Part shown: positions 10,702 to 20,167 of the stretch, in pieces
Numbering within the stretch: the stretch's first letter is position 1
Layout: each line of letters begins with the position of its first letter
Source: Salinivirga cyanobacteriivorans
GTDB taxonomy: Bacteria > Bacteroidota > Bacteroidia > Bacteroidales > Salinivirgaceae
Direction: 5' to 3'
NCBI RefSeq assembly: GCF_001443605.1
Contig: NZ_CP013118.1
Coordinates: 1,437,501 to 1,501,500, forward strand
Length of the DNA stretch: 64,000 nt
Notes under the pieces: model-generated
Seen by the model: the letters and a program-made list of their open reading frames with translations, nothing else
Told to the model about the DNA's origin: nothing
The model's database searches: none
Program-made: the position numbers and the translations under genes

Positions 10702-11355
10702 ATGGCAAAAAGCCAGAAATCATATCAGAAAGTTGATCTTAAGTTACTTGAAGGAGGTAAAAAGTTACCGCTCGTAGAATCTTTTTATAGCATTCAGGGA
10801 GAAGGGCACCATACTGGGAAACCCGCATATTTTATACGCGTAGGGGGATGTGATATTGCATGCCACTGGTGTGATTCAAAAATAAGCTGGAATGCCGATA
10901 TGCATCCGCTGGTTTCTGTCGATGAAATTGTAAACCAGGTACTGAATACGCCAGCCCGGTCGGTAGTTGTTACTGGTGGTGAACCAGCAATGTATCCGCT
11001 GAACCCTCTTAGCACTCTGATAAGAAGGAATAATATCAGTAATTTTCTGGAGAGCAGCGGAGCTTATGAAATCACTGGACAATGGGATTGGATTTGTATA
11101 AGTCCGAAACACAACAAGCATCCCCTGAAACAAAACCTCGAAAGAGCAGATGAACTTAAAATAGTAATTTTCAGCCAAAGTGATTTTGATTTTGCAGAAC
11201 AATGGAAAAAAGAAGTTTCTGCTGATTGCAAATTGCTCCTGCAACCTGAATATTCGCAATTTAAAAAGATGGCACCTTTGATGGTTGAATATGTGAAAGC
11301 GCATCCGGAATGGAATATCTCACTCCAGTCGCACAAATATTTAGATATACCTTAA
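10702..11355 (+). CDS. queE: 7-carboxy-7-deazaguanine synthase QueE
   Basis: 217 residues. QueE is a radical SAM enzyme that converts carboxytetrahydropterin to 7-carboxy-7-deazaguanine in queuosine biosynthesis. The substrate cap FYSIQGEGHHTGKPAYFIR and the cluster motif C-x3-C-x2-C (GGCDIACHWCD) are present, then VVVTGGEPAMYPL and the C-terminal LQPEYSQF. The ATG at 10702 is chosen because an upstream in-frame TTG (10678) is itself part of a TATTTTTG (10673-10680) that reads as a -7 promoter element. No other queuosine gene is nearby and no preQ1 riboswitch was recognised in the 285 bases upstream. Confidence 0.93.
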   Translation: MAKSQKSYQKVDLKLLEGGKKLPLVESFYSIQGEGHHTGKPAYFIRVGGCDIACHWCDSKISWNADMHPLVSVDEIVNQVLNTPARSVVVTGGEPAMYPLNPLSTLIRRNNISNFLESSGAYEITGQWDWICISPKHNKHPLKQNLERADELKIVIFSQSDFDFAEQWKKEVSADCKLLLQPEYSQFKKMAPLMVEYVKAHPEWNISLQSHKYLDIP

Positions 11356-11407
11356 ATAACGTGAGCTCGGCATAAATTATGAAGGTATAGCGGCATCGAT
11401 TTCACGT

Positions 11408-11422
11408 AGCTTCAGCGGAGCA
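11408..11422 (-). repeat. 15-base match to the GC-rich repeat unit at 30.86 kb
   Basis: AGCTTCAGCGGAGCA here (plus strand) is the exact reverse complement of part of the second 32-nt unit in the repeat block near 30870. It is followed, as in that block, by a TATTTGGAA-type stretch. It is probably a decayed relic of the same repeat family between two convergent genes. Confidence 0.4.
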
Positions 11423-11464
11423 CAGCTATTTGGAATAATTTTTATAATTTAAATCTAATTCACG

Positions 11465-12376
11465 TTAAATAAAAAACATTGCCACACCAGCAACTGCAAC
11501 AAAAGCACCAAGGACTTCGCGTGGTGTAACCCGCTCCTTAAAAATAAAGACCGAGGGTAAAATTATAATTACAGGGACAAGTGAAGTAAGTGTTTGAGCA
11601 ATCCCTGCAGATGTAAACTTAACTGCAACTAATGATAAGGTTACCCCTAAAAATGGGCCAAAAAAAGCCCCTCCTGAAGTAAAGAGCATACCTTTTTTAT
11701 CTTTTAGAGCAGAAAACACACGCCTCCACCTGCGCATAAAGGTAAACACAATCATAAAACCAATTGCTCCGGCCATCACACGTATATGTGTTGAGGCAAT
11801 TACATCGTAATTTTCCATTCCTTTTTTGCTCAGCACAAGTCCAACGGCCTGACCGGCAGCACCACCAAAGGCGAGTAAAAGGCCCAGAGGATTTTCAAAC
11901 CAGTCTCTTAGTTTTGGTTTTTTACCATTTTGTTCTTTTGCAGGACGATTCAGGACTACCATCATAATACCGGTAAGGGTTATCATCATTCCCAGCAAAC
12001 CTTTGGTTGTCATGGCTTCGCCCAGGATAATCCAGCCTGCAATAGCTGCAACAGGAGGAGCAAGCGCCATAATCAACATTGAAATACGTGCCCCAACCAC
12101 AACAAAAGCCTGAAAAAGCAACAAATCACCAATTGTAAAGCCAATTAGGCCAGACAAAGCCAACCAGGTAAGATTATATGAAGTAGCATCTAGTGGCAAA
12201 AAATATCCTCTTGTAATCCACGTTACAGTTCCTAAAAGGAAGAAAGCCATGAACAACCGAATAAGATTAACCGATAAAGAGCCAATTCTTTTTCCGGCAG
12301 CTTCAAAAAACATGGATGTTGCTGTCCAACATACTGCAGTGCCGATTCCGGCAATTTCTCCGTAATAATTTTCCAT
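11465..12376 (-). CDS. EamA/DMT-family permease
   Basis: 303 residues with about ten predicted membrane spans arranged as two EamA repeats (about 1-140 and 160-303), the drug/metabolite transporter superfamily layout. The second repeat ends VTPREVLGAFVAVAGVAMFFI, a typical EamA end. Substrate is unknown; relatives export amino acids or metabolites. The start is taken at MENYYGEIAG because an earlier Met (12397) adds seven residues atypical of the family. The 109 bases between queE and this gene hold a fragment shared with the repeat at 30.8 kb. Confidence 0.85.
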   Translation of the reverse strand: MENYYGEIAGIGTAVCWTATSMFFEAAGKRIGSLSVNLIRLFMAFFLLGTVTWITRGYFLPLDATSYNLTWLALSGLIGFTIGDLLLFQAFVVVGARISMLIMALAPPVAAIAGWIILGEAMTTKGLLGMMITLTGIMMVVLNRPAKEQNGKKPKLRDWFENPLGLLLAFGGAAGQAVGLVLSKKGMENYDVIASTHIRVMAGAIGFMIVFTFMRRWRRVFSALKDKKGMLFTSGGAFFGPFLGVTLSLVAVKFTSAGIAQTLTSLVPVIIILPSVFIFKERVTPREVLGAFVAVAGVAMFFI

Positions 12377-12469
12377 AAGCAAACAAAAGATGCGCAAGAT
12401 TGCAAAAAAAATTGGAAAATCAGGTAAAGAAACCCTGTCAAACCTATTTATAATATGTAAATTCGTTAT

Positions 12470-13735
12470 ATGGAAACTGGAGATGATAAAATAAAAACTA
12501 TCAGGAACAAATTATCTGAAGCCCCCCTTTTTATTGGCACTCAAGGCTACCAACTAGAAACTGTAATACGTGCATCGATGTTGGTTGAATACACCGATGG
12601 TCAAATCATTTTCGAAAAAGGAGATCGAGCCAATGGCTTTTTTATCATTTTAGAAGGAAAAGTAAAAATACATGCAAGGCAAATCAAGTACATTGAGTTA
12701 GGGCCGGGTAAATATTTCGGGGAATATGCACTCATAGAAAAACAACCCCACTCCTCCACGGTAACTGCCATTAACCATTGCAAGTGTCTTGTTATGCCGC
12801 CCGATATTTTCAACAATTTATTGCAACAGAGTTTACCTTTTAGCAACAGGTTATTGCAAACCCTGATACACAGACTACGATCGAAAGACAAACTTGAAAT
12901 ATCACTTACAGAAAAAAATGCAGAAATAAGTGAGCAAAATGAAAAAATAAGTGAGCAAAACCAGAAAATACGGGAACAGAATGAACGCATACACGAAAGC
13001 ATTGAGTATGCCGGGATGATACAATCGACCATACTCCCATCGACTAAGCTACTGGAAATGAAACTTGAGAATTATTTTCTCATATTTCATCCCAGGGAGA
13101 AGGTAAGCGGTGATTTTTATTGGTTTGCTCAGAAAGAAAACAAATATTGTGTAGCCATATCGGACTGTACAGGACATGGCGTTCCGGGAAGTATGATCAG
13201 CATACTTGGCATTTCATTTCTAAATGAGATAATTAATCAGCTGGACCAACCAGACCCGGGCGAAATACTAACGTTGCTTAACAATAAAATGCAGAATGCA
13301 TTGAATCAAAATCATGAAAGATATCATTCGCATGACGGTATGGACATTGCATTTATAGTAATTGATTTTGACAATATGGAGCTCTCATTCGCCGGGGCCC
13401 AAAGCCCGATGTACCTGGTTCGCAATAACGAATTGTCTGTTTTCGATCCTAATAAAGTTAATGTGGGAACAGCCCCAAATAATTACCAATTCACAACACA
13501 AGACACTTTGCTTGACCGTGATGATATGCTTTATTTCTTTACCGATGGTCTTGTAGATCAGCTTGGTGGCGAAGAATACAAACGCTATGGAACTTGTCAA
13601 CTCAAAGATCTGCTCATGCAGATTGCTGATCAGGACCCTCAAGTGCAGGAGCAAGCTATTCTGGACAGTTTTTGGGAATGGAAAGGAGAAGGGAAGCAAA
13701 CAGATGATGTAACGTTACTAGGGATTAGGGTATAA
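12470..13735 (+). CDS. cNMP-binding / coiled-coil / SpoIIE phosphatase
   Basis: 421 residues, cytoplasmic. Residues about 20-135 are a cyclic-nucleotide-binding fold (IIFEKGDRANGFFIILEGKV, then GKYFGEYALIEKQPHSS). Residues about 145-185 form a coiled coil built of a repeated E-x-x-E-Q-N seven-residue unit. Residues about 190-421 are a SpoIIE/PP2C phosphatase with GDFYWF, ISDCTGHGVPGSM, FFTDGLVDQ and the closing QTDDVTLLGIRV, covering the expected metal-binding Asp residues. This layout couples a nucleotide or other small-ligand signal to dephosphorylation of a partner, usually an anti-sigma antagonist. No partner gene is adjacent. Monocistronic. Confidence 0.9.
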   Translation: METGDDKIKTIRNKLSEAPLFIGTQGYQLETVIRASMLVEYTDGQIIFEKGDRANGFFIILEGKVKIHARQIKYIELGPGKYFGEYALIEKQPHSSTVTAINHCKCLVMPPDIFNNLLQQSLPFSNRLLQTLIHRLRSKDKLEISLTEKNAEISEQNEKISEQNQKIREQNERIHESIEYAGMIQSTILPSTKLLEMKLENYFLIFHPREKVSGDFYWFAQKENKYCVAISDCTGHGVPGSMISILGISFLNEIINQLDQPDPGEILTLLNNKMQNALNQNHERYHSHDGMDIAFIVIDFDNMELSFAGAQSPMYLVRNNELSVFDPNKVNVGTAPNNYQFTTQDTLLDRDDMLYFFTDGLVDQLGGEEYKRYGTCQLKDLLMQIADQDPQVQEQAILDSFWEWKGEGKQTDDVTLLGIRV

Positions 13736-13766
13736 AAAAACTCCCGATTAACAAATCCGGGAGTTT
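13735..13766. terminator. terminator between convergent genes
   Basis: AAACTCCCG and CGGGAGTTT form a 9-bp stem. The minus side runs into TTTTTTT, so it chiefly stops the gene at 13787-14500, but it also lies right after the stop of the plus-strand phosphatase gene. Confidence 0.8.
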
Positions 13767-13786
13767 AACCTGAATAAAATCAAAAT

Positions 13787-14500
13787 TTATTTTTTCAGTA
13801 TTTTGCGGGTTTGCAAAACACCTTCTGCATTGACCAGTTTTACCATATACAATCCGGTGTTAAAATCATCCATATTGATCTGATAATCTGTATTTGGCGA
13901 AACTCTGCGAGCCTGCATGAGTTTTCCAAGGGCATTATATAATTCGATTCGTGTGTTGCGATCGGCATTTCCTTCATACCTCACATTTAATTGGCCTTTG
14001 ACCGGGTTCGGGTAAAGCATGAATTCAGACAGTAAGTTTTCTGATATACCTACAGGGGCCACACTGAAATGCACATAAAAACTTAACATTTCTGCAGAAT
14101 CGGGCATGGTATACAGGTTATATTTAATCAATGCATCGCCTGCATTACCTTGAGGCTCCAGGTCTGCATCAAAAATAATTGTTTCGGCTGCTGTCAGTGT
14201 TACGGTATTGCTTTCCATACTGTTAGGGGGATAGCAGTTGGTTCCAATGCAGAAATAAGTTCGCATACCTTCCGGCATGGATAAATCTTCGCGAGTTAAC
14301 TGCAAATCTATATCTCCGGAAGATACATTCTCAATAACAAAATGACCTGCAATTACAAATTCATCGGCACCTCCATTTACATGAATGGTATCGCCATTGT
14401 TTACGAGTTCCTGAGAATCGCTAATCTGAAGCTCAAAAGACTGCGCAACCAGTGCAATTCCGGAAATCAAAAAGATAATTAAAAGGTAGATTTTTCTCAT
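13787..14500 (-). CDS. small secreted protein with type A T9SS sorting domain
   Basis: 237 residues. Signal peptide MRKIYLLIIFLISGIALVAQ; a beta-sandwich domain of about 120 residues with a GTNCYPP pair-of-turns segment; and a C-terminal tail starting FMLYPNPVKGQLNVRYEG and ending GLYMVKLVNAEGVLQTRKILKK, a type A T9SS sorting domain. It is the last gene of a four-gene minus-strand set (TlpA, DUF6029, Omp28, this gene; gaps 57, 12 and 34 nt). The sandwich domain resembles cargo that accompanies Omp28 proteins, but no function is known. Confidence 0.82.
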   Translation of the reverse strand: MRKIYLLIIFLISGIALVAQSFELQISDSQELVNNGDTIHVNGGADEFVIAGHFVIENVSSGDIDLQLTREDLSMPEGMRTYFCIGTNCYPPNSMESNTVTLTAAETIIFDADLEPQGNAGDALIKYNLYTMPDSAEMLSFYVHFSVAPVGISENLLSEFMLYPNPVKGQLNVRYEGNADRNTRIELYNALGKLMQARRVSPNTDYQINMDDFNTGLYMVKLVNAEGVLQTRKILKK

Positions 14501-14534
14501 AGTTGTAGAATTTGGTTAGATAATAAATCGTATG

Positions 14535-15329
14535 TTATTCTGTAATAAGTTTGACTTGCTCTCCGGTATAAATTTCTTTGGTATTTTGATCAACAATAAT
14601 GCCAACGACATAGAGATTTTCGGTTTGCCAATTGGCATCTAGTGTGCTAGTAAAGCTAAGCTCATCTACACCGTCGGTTAAATTCACCTGTGTGCCGTTG
14701 ATATTATTTACACACCTACGCAATACATGTCTGTGATCGTAAGGATCAATATCTGATCCTATTTGCGGTCCCTCAATATGGTCTTCAATGATCAACATAA
14801 AAAAACGAAGTGGGTTTTGTGCTTCTACCCTTTCTGTTATTACATACCTGGCCCGTAAAGTACTGTCCTGCAATTGAATGTCGGGTGTAATAATAAAGTC
14901 CGTATAATCCGGAATTACACTACCAACCTCACCTTGCCAGGAAGTTGGGGCACCAGAAATAGCATCGTTTTCATTAAGGCTTGCGATTGAAGCTGCGGGC
15001 GTTGAACTAAGTCCAAGATCGGTAAAGATTTTATCTCCAAAAGGGGTGCGAAAATCAGGTTCTCCGGGATAAGGATCAGCAAAAAAACCAGCATGTACAC
15101 TAATTGGAATAACGTGGCCGTGATAAACAGAATCAATTTGCGCTATAGCTTCGTGGCCTGCAGGGCAATTGGTACAGTGTATACCCGTAAATTCAAAAAT
15201 CACGGCTTTCTTAGTCAATTCAGTGGGAGCATCAATTTCGACCTGGTTGCCATAAGGTTCATTAACATCATCGCATGAAGCCATAATAAGCGAAATGGCA
15301 AATAGTATTATTGTTTTCAGTCGTATCAT
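14535..15329 (-). CDS. Omp28-related lipoprotein with thioredoxin-like CxxC
   Basis: 264 residues. Lipobox MASC with Cys19 as lipidation site. A thioredoxin-like segment, VIFEFTGIHCTNCPAGHEAI (about 48-67), has the redox pair C-T-N-C. The rest is the beta-rich Omp28 family region. Omp28 of Porphyromonas is an outer-membrane protein of unknown activity; the CxxC suggests thiol chemistry. It sits 12 nt after the DUF6029 gene and downstream of a TlpA thioredoxin, so a shared envelope redox role is a reasonable inference. Confidence 0.85.
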   Translation of the reverse strand: MIRLKTIILFAISLIMASCDDVNEPYGNQVEIDAPTELTKKAVIFEFTGIHCTNCPAGHEAIAQIDSVYHGHVIPISVHAGFFADPYPGEPDFRTPFGDKIFTDLGLSSTPAASIASLNENDAISGAPTSWQGEVGSVIPDYTDFIITPDIQLQDSTLRARYVITERVEAQNPLRFFMLIIEDHIEGPQIGSDIDPYDHRHVLRRCVNNINGTQVNLTDGVDELSFTSTLDANWQTENLYVVGIIVDQNTKEIYTGEQVKLITE

Positions 15330-15341
15330 AAACTCAGATTT

Positions 15342-16970
15342 TTAAAACGTAGAAGTTAAAGTTACATACGCTCCATAGGCAGATGGCACCTGGCGGCATA
15401 CTCCGCCCACACACACAATACCTTCGCGTTGTTTCCCAAAGTTAAGCTGAACGCGGTTACCACCTTTATTATATCCCATACTCAATGTGTAGTAATGTAC
15501 GCGTAGGTCTTTATGATCGTTTCCATAATTATATTGATCCATTACAGAAAAAAACCAATGGGGTGAAATTGTATACTCAAGCATTACGCTGTACCAGTCA
15601 CCCCGATCCTGCTCTGTCATCAGAATTTGTTGTTCGAGCCTTAGGGTATGCCGGCGTTTAATTCTATAACTCAGATCGAGCACACCATTTTTCGCATATA
15701 CGACACCACCTTTGCCTTCAATAAATTGCTTATTGTAACTCACATACTGACCTATGAGCACACCTTTAAATTTGCGTGAAAATTTGCGTTCTATTTTGAG
15801 GTTAAAATCGTCGTAAAGCAAATCATCTGAAATAGCAAGAAACTTATCTTTATAACCAAGGGTATCGTTATCAAGGCCTTCTGTATTGCGCTCAATATCG
15901 TGAACACGCGAATAGTTAAGTGTAATTAAAGTACCATATTTTCCGCCTAAAGCGGTTTTACGTTTAATGCGGTAATAAAACTCACCCTGGGCACCTGCTT
16001 CACCTGTTAATTGTGTGGCATAAGGATACATTGCTGTCAATGCATAGGTATGATTTTGAGTTACAGCGGGCAGGTAATTAATAAGCAAGTTCTTATCTAC
16101 AGCCTGATAATCTGACCTGAAACTCATATTATCGACCCATTTACCACTCAGCATGGCACCAAATGAACCTTTTGACCATGTGCTATTAACAAGTAAGGCA
16201 TCGCCATCTTTATATATCATGCCATTATCTGCTGAGGGATCATTTACTTTATGGGCATACTCGCCTTTCAGCGAAAACATACCATGTTGAAAATTGAAGC
16301 GACCTGCAAAAGATGCTACATTTTCAGGCAGGTTGTATTGCACATTTTCGTCTTTTTGATATTTAGAAACGATGCTACCGCCTATTATAAAACGTGTTTT
16401 GGCATATTTAAGGGTATCAAAAAGTTGATTAATGTTTATTTCTCCATCAAAACCACGTACAATGCCCTCGCCTAAATCGAAAAACACTCGCTGCCTGCCA
16501 TATAAACCTTTAAAATAAACCCCTTTGTATGGATTGTATTTAACATGAATACCTTCGAAAGCATTGTCATATCCTAGGTTTTTATCTTCCCAGGCACGCA
16601 GTACCAAACCATTGCCAAACTGGTCGTAGAAATTACCTACAGTAAACTCCAGTTCTTCATTTTTGTAGGATAAAAAACGGTAAGGGATGCCTGTTCCGTC
16701 ATAGCCTTTTTCGAAACCCTGAAGTGTATTCAGGTAACCTTCGAAGCGCATGCCGGCGGTAAAATTACCATAATCGTACCTGAAATTGGCATAACCATTC
16801 ATAAGTGTTTTTTCGGGAGGCACTTTTGTGCCTATTACACTATCTTTAAGATAATACCATGCCTCCATATTAAAGTTGCCGCTGAGGCGCCCCTTTGGAC
16901 GGTCCTGTTTTTGTGCCATTACCACCATGGGCAGGATAACAACCAGTGACAGCAAAAAAATCTTTCTCAT
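15342..16970 (-). CDS. DUF6029 family outer-membrane beta-barrel protein
   Basis: 542 residues. Signal peptide ending LVVILPMVVMAQ, then alternating amphipathic strands throughout and an aromatic C-terminus (TLTSTF), typical of outer-membrane barrels. Conserved DUF6029 blocks are NFYDQFGNGLVLRAWEDKNL and YNPYKGVYFKGLYGRQRVFF. The family is Bacteroidota-specific and lacks a known substrate. It lies between tlpA-like and Omp28 genes in one probable operon. Confidence 0.82.
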   Translation of the reverse strand: MRKIFLLSLVVILPMVVMAQKQDRPKGRLSGNFNMEAWYYLKDSVIGTKVPPEKTLMNGYANFRYDYGNFTAGMRFEGYLNTLQGFEKGYDGTGIPYRFLSYKNEELEFTVGNFYDQFGNGLVLRAWEDKNLGYDNAFEGIHVKYNPYKGVYFKGLYGRQRVFFDLGEGIVRGFDGEININQLFDTLKYAKTRFIIGGSIVSKYQKDENVQYNLPENVASFAGRFNFQHGMFSLKGEYAHKVNDPSADNGMIYKDGDALLVNSTWSKGSFGAMLSGKWVDNMSFRSDYQAVDKNLLINYLPAVTQNHTYALTAMYPYATQLTGEAGAQGEFYYRIKRKTALGGKYGTLITLNYSRVHDIERNTEGLDNDTLGYKDKFLAISDDLLYDDFNLKIERKFSRKFKGVLIGQYVSYNKQFIEGKGGVVYAKNGVLDLSYRIKRRHTLRLEQQILMTEQDRGDWYSVMLEYTISPHWFFSVMDQYNYGNDHKDLRVHYYTLSMGYNKGGNRVQLNFGKQREGIVCVGGVCRQVPSAYGAYVTLTSTF

Positions 16971-17027
16971 AACTTTTAGGAATTAGCCACGTACATTTCG
17001 CACTGAAATTGGGCAGAGATCTTTGAA

Positions 17028-17513
17028 TTATTTTTTAGTAAGTTCAAACAATTTATCATACAATTCCTCTTCATCGCCATCAACATAGGAAGTATGTTGC
17101 CAAACTATTTCTCCATTGCCATTTAATAAAAAAGTATGGGGTACATTAGCAACGTTCATGGCACGTTTAAAATCGCCATTTTCATCGAGGAAAACATCAA
17201 ATTGCCATCCACGCGCATTTACGTATGGTGCCACGCGGCCAGAGCTACGGGTGTCATCTGTAGAAATGGCAATAATTTTTACTCCTGTTTCGGCTTTCCA
17301 GTCCATATAATAGTCGTTATAAGCGTTAAGCTCTTTAACGCAAGGCTTACACCAGGTCGCCCAAAAGCTAATAACTATAGGCTTACCATCATTTGAAAAA
17401 TTCGATGTATTTACAACCTGACCGGAGAGTTTTTTAACATCGGCAGAAGGAATATTTTGTGCCGACAAGCCCATGGTTAAGCATACCAGGGCAAGAATAA
17501 ATGTAGTTCTCAT
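17028..17513 (-). CDS. TlpA-family periplasmic thioredoxin
   Basis: 161 residues: signal peptide (MRTTFILALVCLTMGLSAQ), then a thioredoxin fold with the active site FWATWCKPCVKEL (WCKPC) and a cis-Pro region VANVPHTFLL. TlpA/ResA proteins reduce disulfides in exported proteins or in cytochrome c maturation. Here it heads a set with DUF6029, Omp28 and a T9SS cargo protein. Length is typical of a minimal TlpA domain with no membrane anchor after cleavage. Confidence 0.9.
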   Translation of the reverse strand: MRTTFILALVCLTMGLSAQNIPSADVKKLSGQVVNTSNFSNDGKPIVISFWATWCKPCVKELNAYNDYYMDWKAETGVKIIAISTDDTRSSGRVAPYVNARGWQFDVFLDENGDFKRAMNVANVPHTFLLNGNGEIVWQHTSYVDGDEEELYDKLFELTKK

Positions 17514-17771
17514 AGCTGAAGATTAAATAAGTTAAACCAATCAAAAAAAACGGGGCTAACGGGTACACTCCGAAAAAAAGACCTTTTGATCTTTTGCATG
17601 CCAAGATACAAAAAACTTCAGACCTAAGAAATGAAATGAAAAATCTAATATAAAATTGATAAAAACAAGCTGTTTATCTTTCAGAAAAAAAATTCATAAA
17701 ATATCATATTTCTGCTGATAAAGAATTATTAACTTCATGACATAAAAAATCAGTCAAAAATCATCACAAAA

Positions 17772-19751
17772 ATGAAACTCTCCAAAGAAGAACTCAGCTA
17801 TTACAAACTTCTCGCACGCTCTTATCGCACAATTCAAGCTGCAAGTACTGAAATCATCAACCTGTCGGCCATATTAAACCTACCCAAAGGTACAGAGCAC
17901 TTTATGTCAGACATTCATGGCGAATACGACTCTTTCATCCACATTGTAAATAATGCTTCCGGGGTAGTTAAGCGTAAAATTAATGATGTTTTTGGTGATA
18001 CAATTTCACAAAAAGACAAATCTGAACTGGCCACACTTATATTCTACCCAAAAGAAAAGCTAAAAGTTATAGAGCATGAGCATGAAGATGAAATGCAGGA
18101 TTGGTATAAAGTAACGCTTTTCAGGCTGGTAGAAGTATGCAGAAATGCATCGTCGAAGTACACACGTTCGAAAGTGCGAAAAGCCCTGCCCAATGATTTT
18201 GCCTATGTAATAGAAGAGTTATTGCATGAGCAGGAAAATGCACCAAATAAACAGGATTACTACAATGGCATTATTGATACCATCATACGCATTAACAGGG
18301 CCGATAATTTTGTGATGGCCATATCTGAACTTATCAGAAGCCTGGTGATTGACCACCTTCATATTGTAGGAGATATTTTTGATCGCGGACCCGAGCCAGA
18401 CCGGATTATCGACACATTGATGACATTTAAAAGCGTGGATATTCAGTGGGGTAACCATGATATTTTATGGATGGGTGCTGCCATGGGCTGTACAGGATGT
18501 ATATCGAATGTTTTGCGTATATCTGCACGTTACGACAACTTGTCGATAATAGAAGAAAACTACGGCATTAACCTTATGCCACTGGCAACTTTTGCGATGG
18601 AAACCTATGAAAATGATTTATGTGAAGTATTTGCACCTAAAGAAGAGGCTTCAGCAGACAATAGTCCACAACAGCAACTGCTCATCAGACAAATGCATAA
18701 AGCCATTAGTGTAATTCAGTTCAAAATAGAAAGTGCCATTATTAAGCGCAACCCCTGGTACCAAATGGAAGACAGATTGTTGCTGGATAAAATCCACTAT
18801 GAACAAGGGACTATTAAGATAGGCGGGAAGAACTATGAACTCAAAGATAATAAATGGCCTACCATTGATCCTGAGAATCCACATGAACTCACTAAAGATG
18901 AAAAGAAGTTAATGGAGCGGCTGCAACACTCATTCTTAAATTCAGAAAAACTGCAAAAGCACTTACATTATTTGTATGAGGTTGGCAACATGCACCTGGT
19001 TTTCAACAACAACCTGCTTTATCATGGATGTATTCCAATGACAAGAAATGGAAATTTCCAGCGCATGAAAATTTTTGACAAAAGTTATAATGGTAAAGCC
19101 CTTATTCTTAAACTGGAAAAAATCGTCCGAAAAGCATTTTCGAACCACTTAAAAAGCACACCTAACTCCTATGAGCTTGATTTTCTTTGGTACTTGTGGG
19201 CAGGTCCTGTGTCGCCTTTATTTGGAAAGAAAAAGATGGCCACTTTTGAGCGCTACTTATTGTCTGACAAAACCACGCACCACGAAGAAAACAATCCATA
19301 TTTTGCTTTACGCGATGAGGAGGAAACATGTAATAAAATCCTAACTGATTTTGGAATTGACCCGAAACAGGGGCACATTGTGAATGGCCACACCCCAGTT
19401 AAGCGTAAAAAAGGAGAAAACCCGGTTAAAGGAAACGGGAAGCTCATTGTAATTGATGGCGGTCTGGCAAAACCCTATCAAAATATAACAGGCATTGCAG
19501 GTTATACCTTAATTTACAACTCTTATGGATTGACATTGGCTTCGCACAAACCTTTTCAATCGAGGAAAAAGGCGATAATAGAAAATGCAGATATTTCTAC
19601 CACAAAGCTTATGCTTGAACGCAACAATGTGAGGAAACGTGTAGGCGATACAGATGTTGGTAACGAGTTAAAAGAACAAATCCATGACCTGGAAAGGCTA
19701 CTTGAGGCCTACCGTGAAGGCATAATTAAAGAACAACCTAAGCGCCTGTAA
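17772..19751 (+). CDS. fbp: class III fructose-1,6-bisphosphatase
   Basis: 659 residues, the length of the Bacillus/Bacteroidota class III enzyme. It hydrolyses fructose 1,6-bisphosphate in gluconeogenesis. Calcineurin-like metal motifs are in order: SDIHGEYDSF (about 51-60), GDIFDRGPEPD (about 202-212), QWGNHDILWMGAAMG (about 226-240) and GHTPVK near 546. A charged C-terminal helix (about 620-655) is usual. Monocistronic, with 258 gene-free bases upstream. With pgi and phosphoglucomutase in the same window it completes a route from triose to glucose phosphates. Confidence 0.96.
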   Translation: MKLSKEELSYYKLLARSYRTIQAASTEIINLSAILNLPKGTEHFMSDIHGEYDSFIHIVNNASGVVKRKINDVFGDTISQKDKSELATLIFYPKEKLKVIEHEHEDEMQDWYKVTLFRLVEVCRNASSKYTRSKVRKALPNDFAYVIEELLHEQENAPNKQDYYNGIIDTIIRINRADNFVMAISELIRSLVIDHLHIVGDIFDRGPEPDRIIDTLMTFKSVDIQWGNHDILWMGAAMGCTGCISNVLRISARYDNLSIIEENYGINLMPLATFAMETYENDLCEVFAPKEEASADNSPQQQLLIRQMHKAISVIQFKIESAIIKRNPWYQMEDRLLLDKIHYEQGTIKIGGKNYELKDNKWPTIDPENPHELTKDEKKLMERLQHSFLNSEKLQKHLHYLYEVGNMHLVFNNNLLYHGCIPMTRNGNFQRMKIFDKSYNGKALILKLEKIVRKAFSNHLKSTPNSYELDFLWYLWAGPVSPLFGKKKMATFERYLLSDKTTHHEENNPYFALRDEEETCNKILTDFGIDPKQGHIVNGHTPVKRKKGENPVKGNGKLIVIDGGLAKPYQNITGIAGYTLIYNSYGLTLASHKPFQSRKKAIIENADISTTKLMLERNNVRKRVGDTDVGNELKEQIHDLERLLEAYREGIIKEQPKRL

Positions 19752-19781
19752 TAATTTTATTAACGAACCTAAGCTTCTTTA

Positions 19782-20167
19782 TTAAATACGTATGCCCATC
19801 ATGAGAATATCGTCCAGTTGAGGCTCATCGCCCATCCATGAAGTTATTGTATTGTCTAAAATTTGTTTTTGCTCTGCGATTGGTTTATTGCTAATTTCAG
19901 CAAACAATTCTTTAAGGCGTTTAATTTTGAATTTGGTCAGTTTTTCACCTCCAAATTGATCCTGATATCCGTCTGAAAAAGTATACAGCATATCTCCATT
20001 TTGAATCTCAAGTACCTACCGCTGAAAATCACGCATTCGCGGGTAATGACCAATAGGCATACGATCGCCCTTTATATGTATAACTTCTCCGTTACTGACG
20101 ATTACAAGTGGGTTGTTGGCCCCCGCAAACTCAATCTTCATATTTTGCTTATCAATCACATAAAGAT
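19782..20167 (-). pseudogene. C-terminal remnant of a SpoIIE-family phosphatase, amber-interrupted
   Basis: Read on the minus strand from about 20167, one frame gives a piece starting VIDKQNMKIEFAGANNPLVI, then PIGHYPRMRDFQR, a TAG stop (20016-20018), then VLEIQNGDMLYTFSDGYQDQ and a normal family end (QLDDILMMGIRI, stop at 19782). Both halves are in the same frame and match the last 125 residues of SpoIIE phosphatases such as the one at 12470. The sensor part and the first metal motifs are missing: the open frame begins inside the stop region of the START gene. TAG could derive from CAG by one change. The piece after the stop (69 codons from ATG 19991) is unlikely to be functional. Confidence 0.8.
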
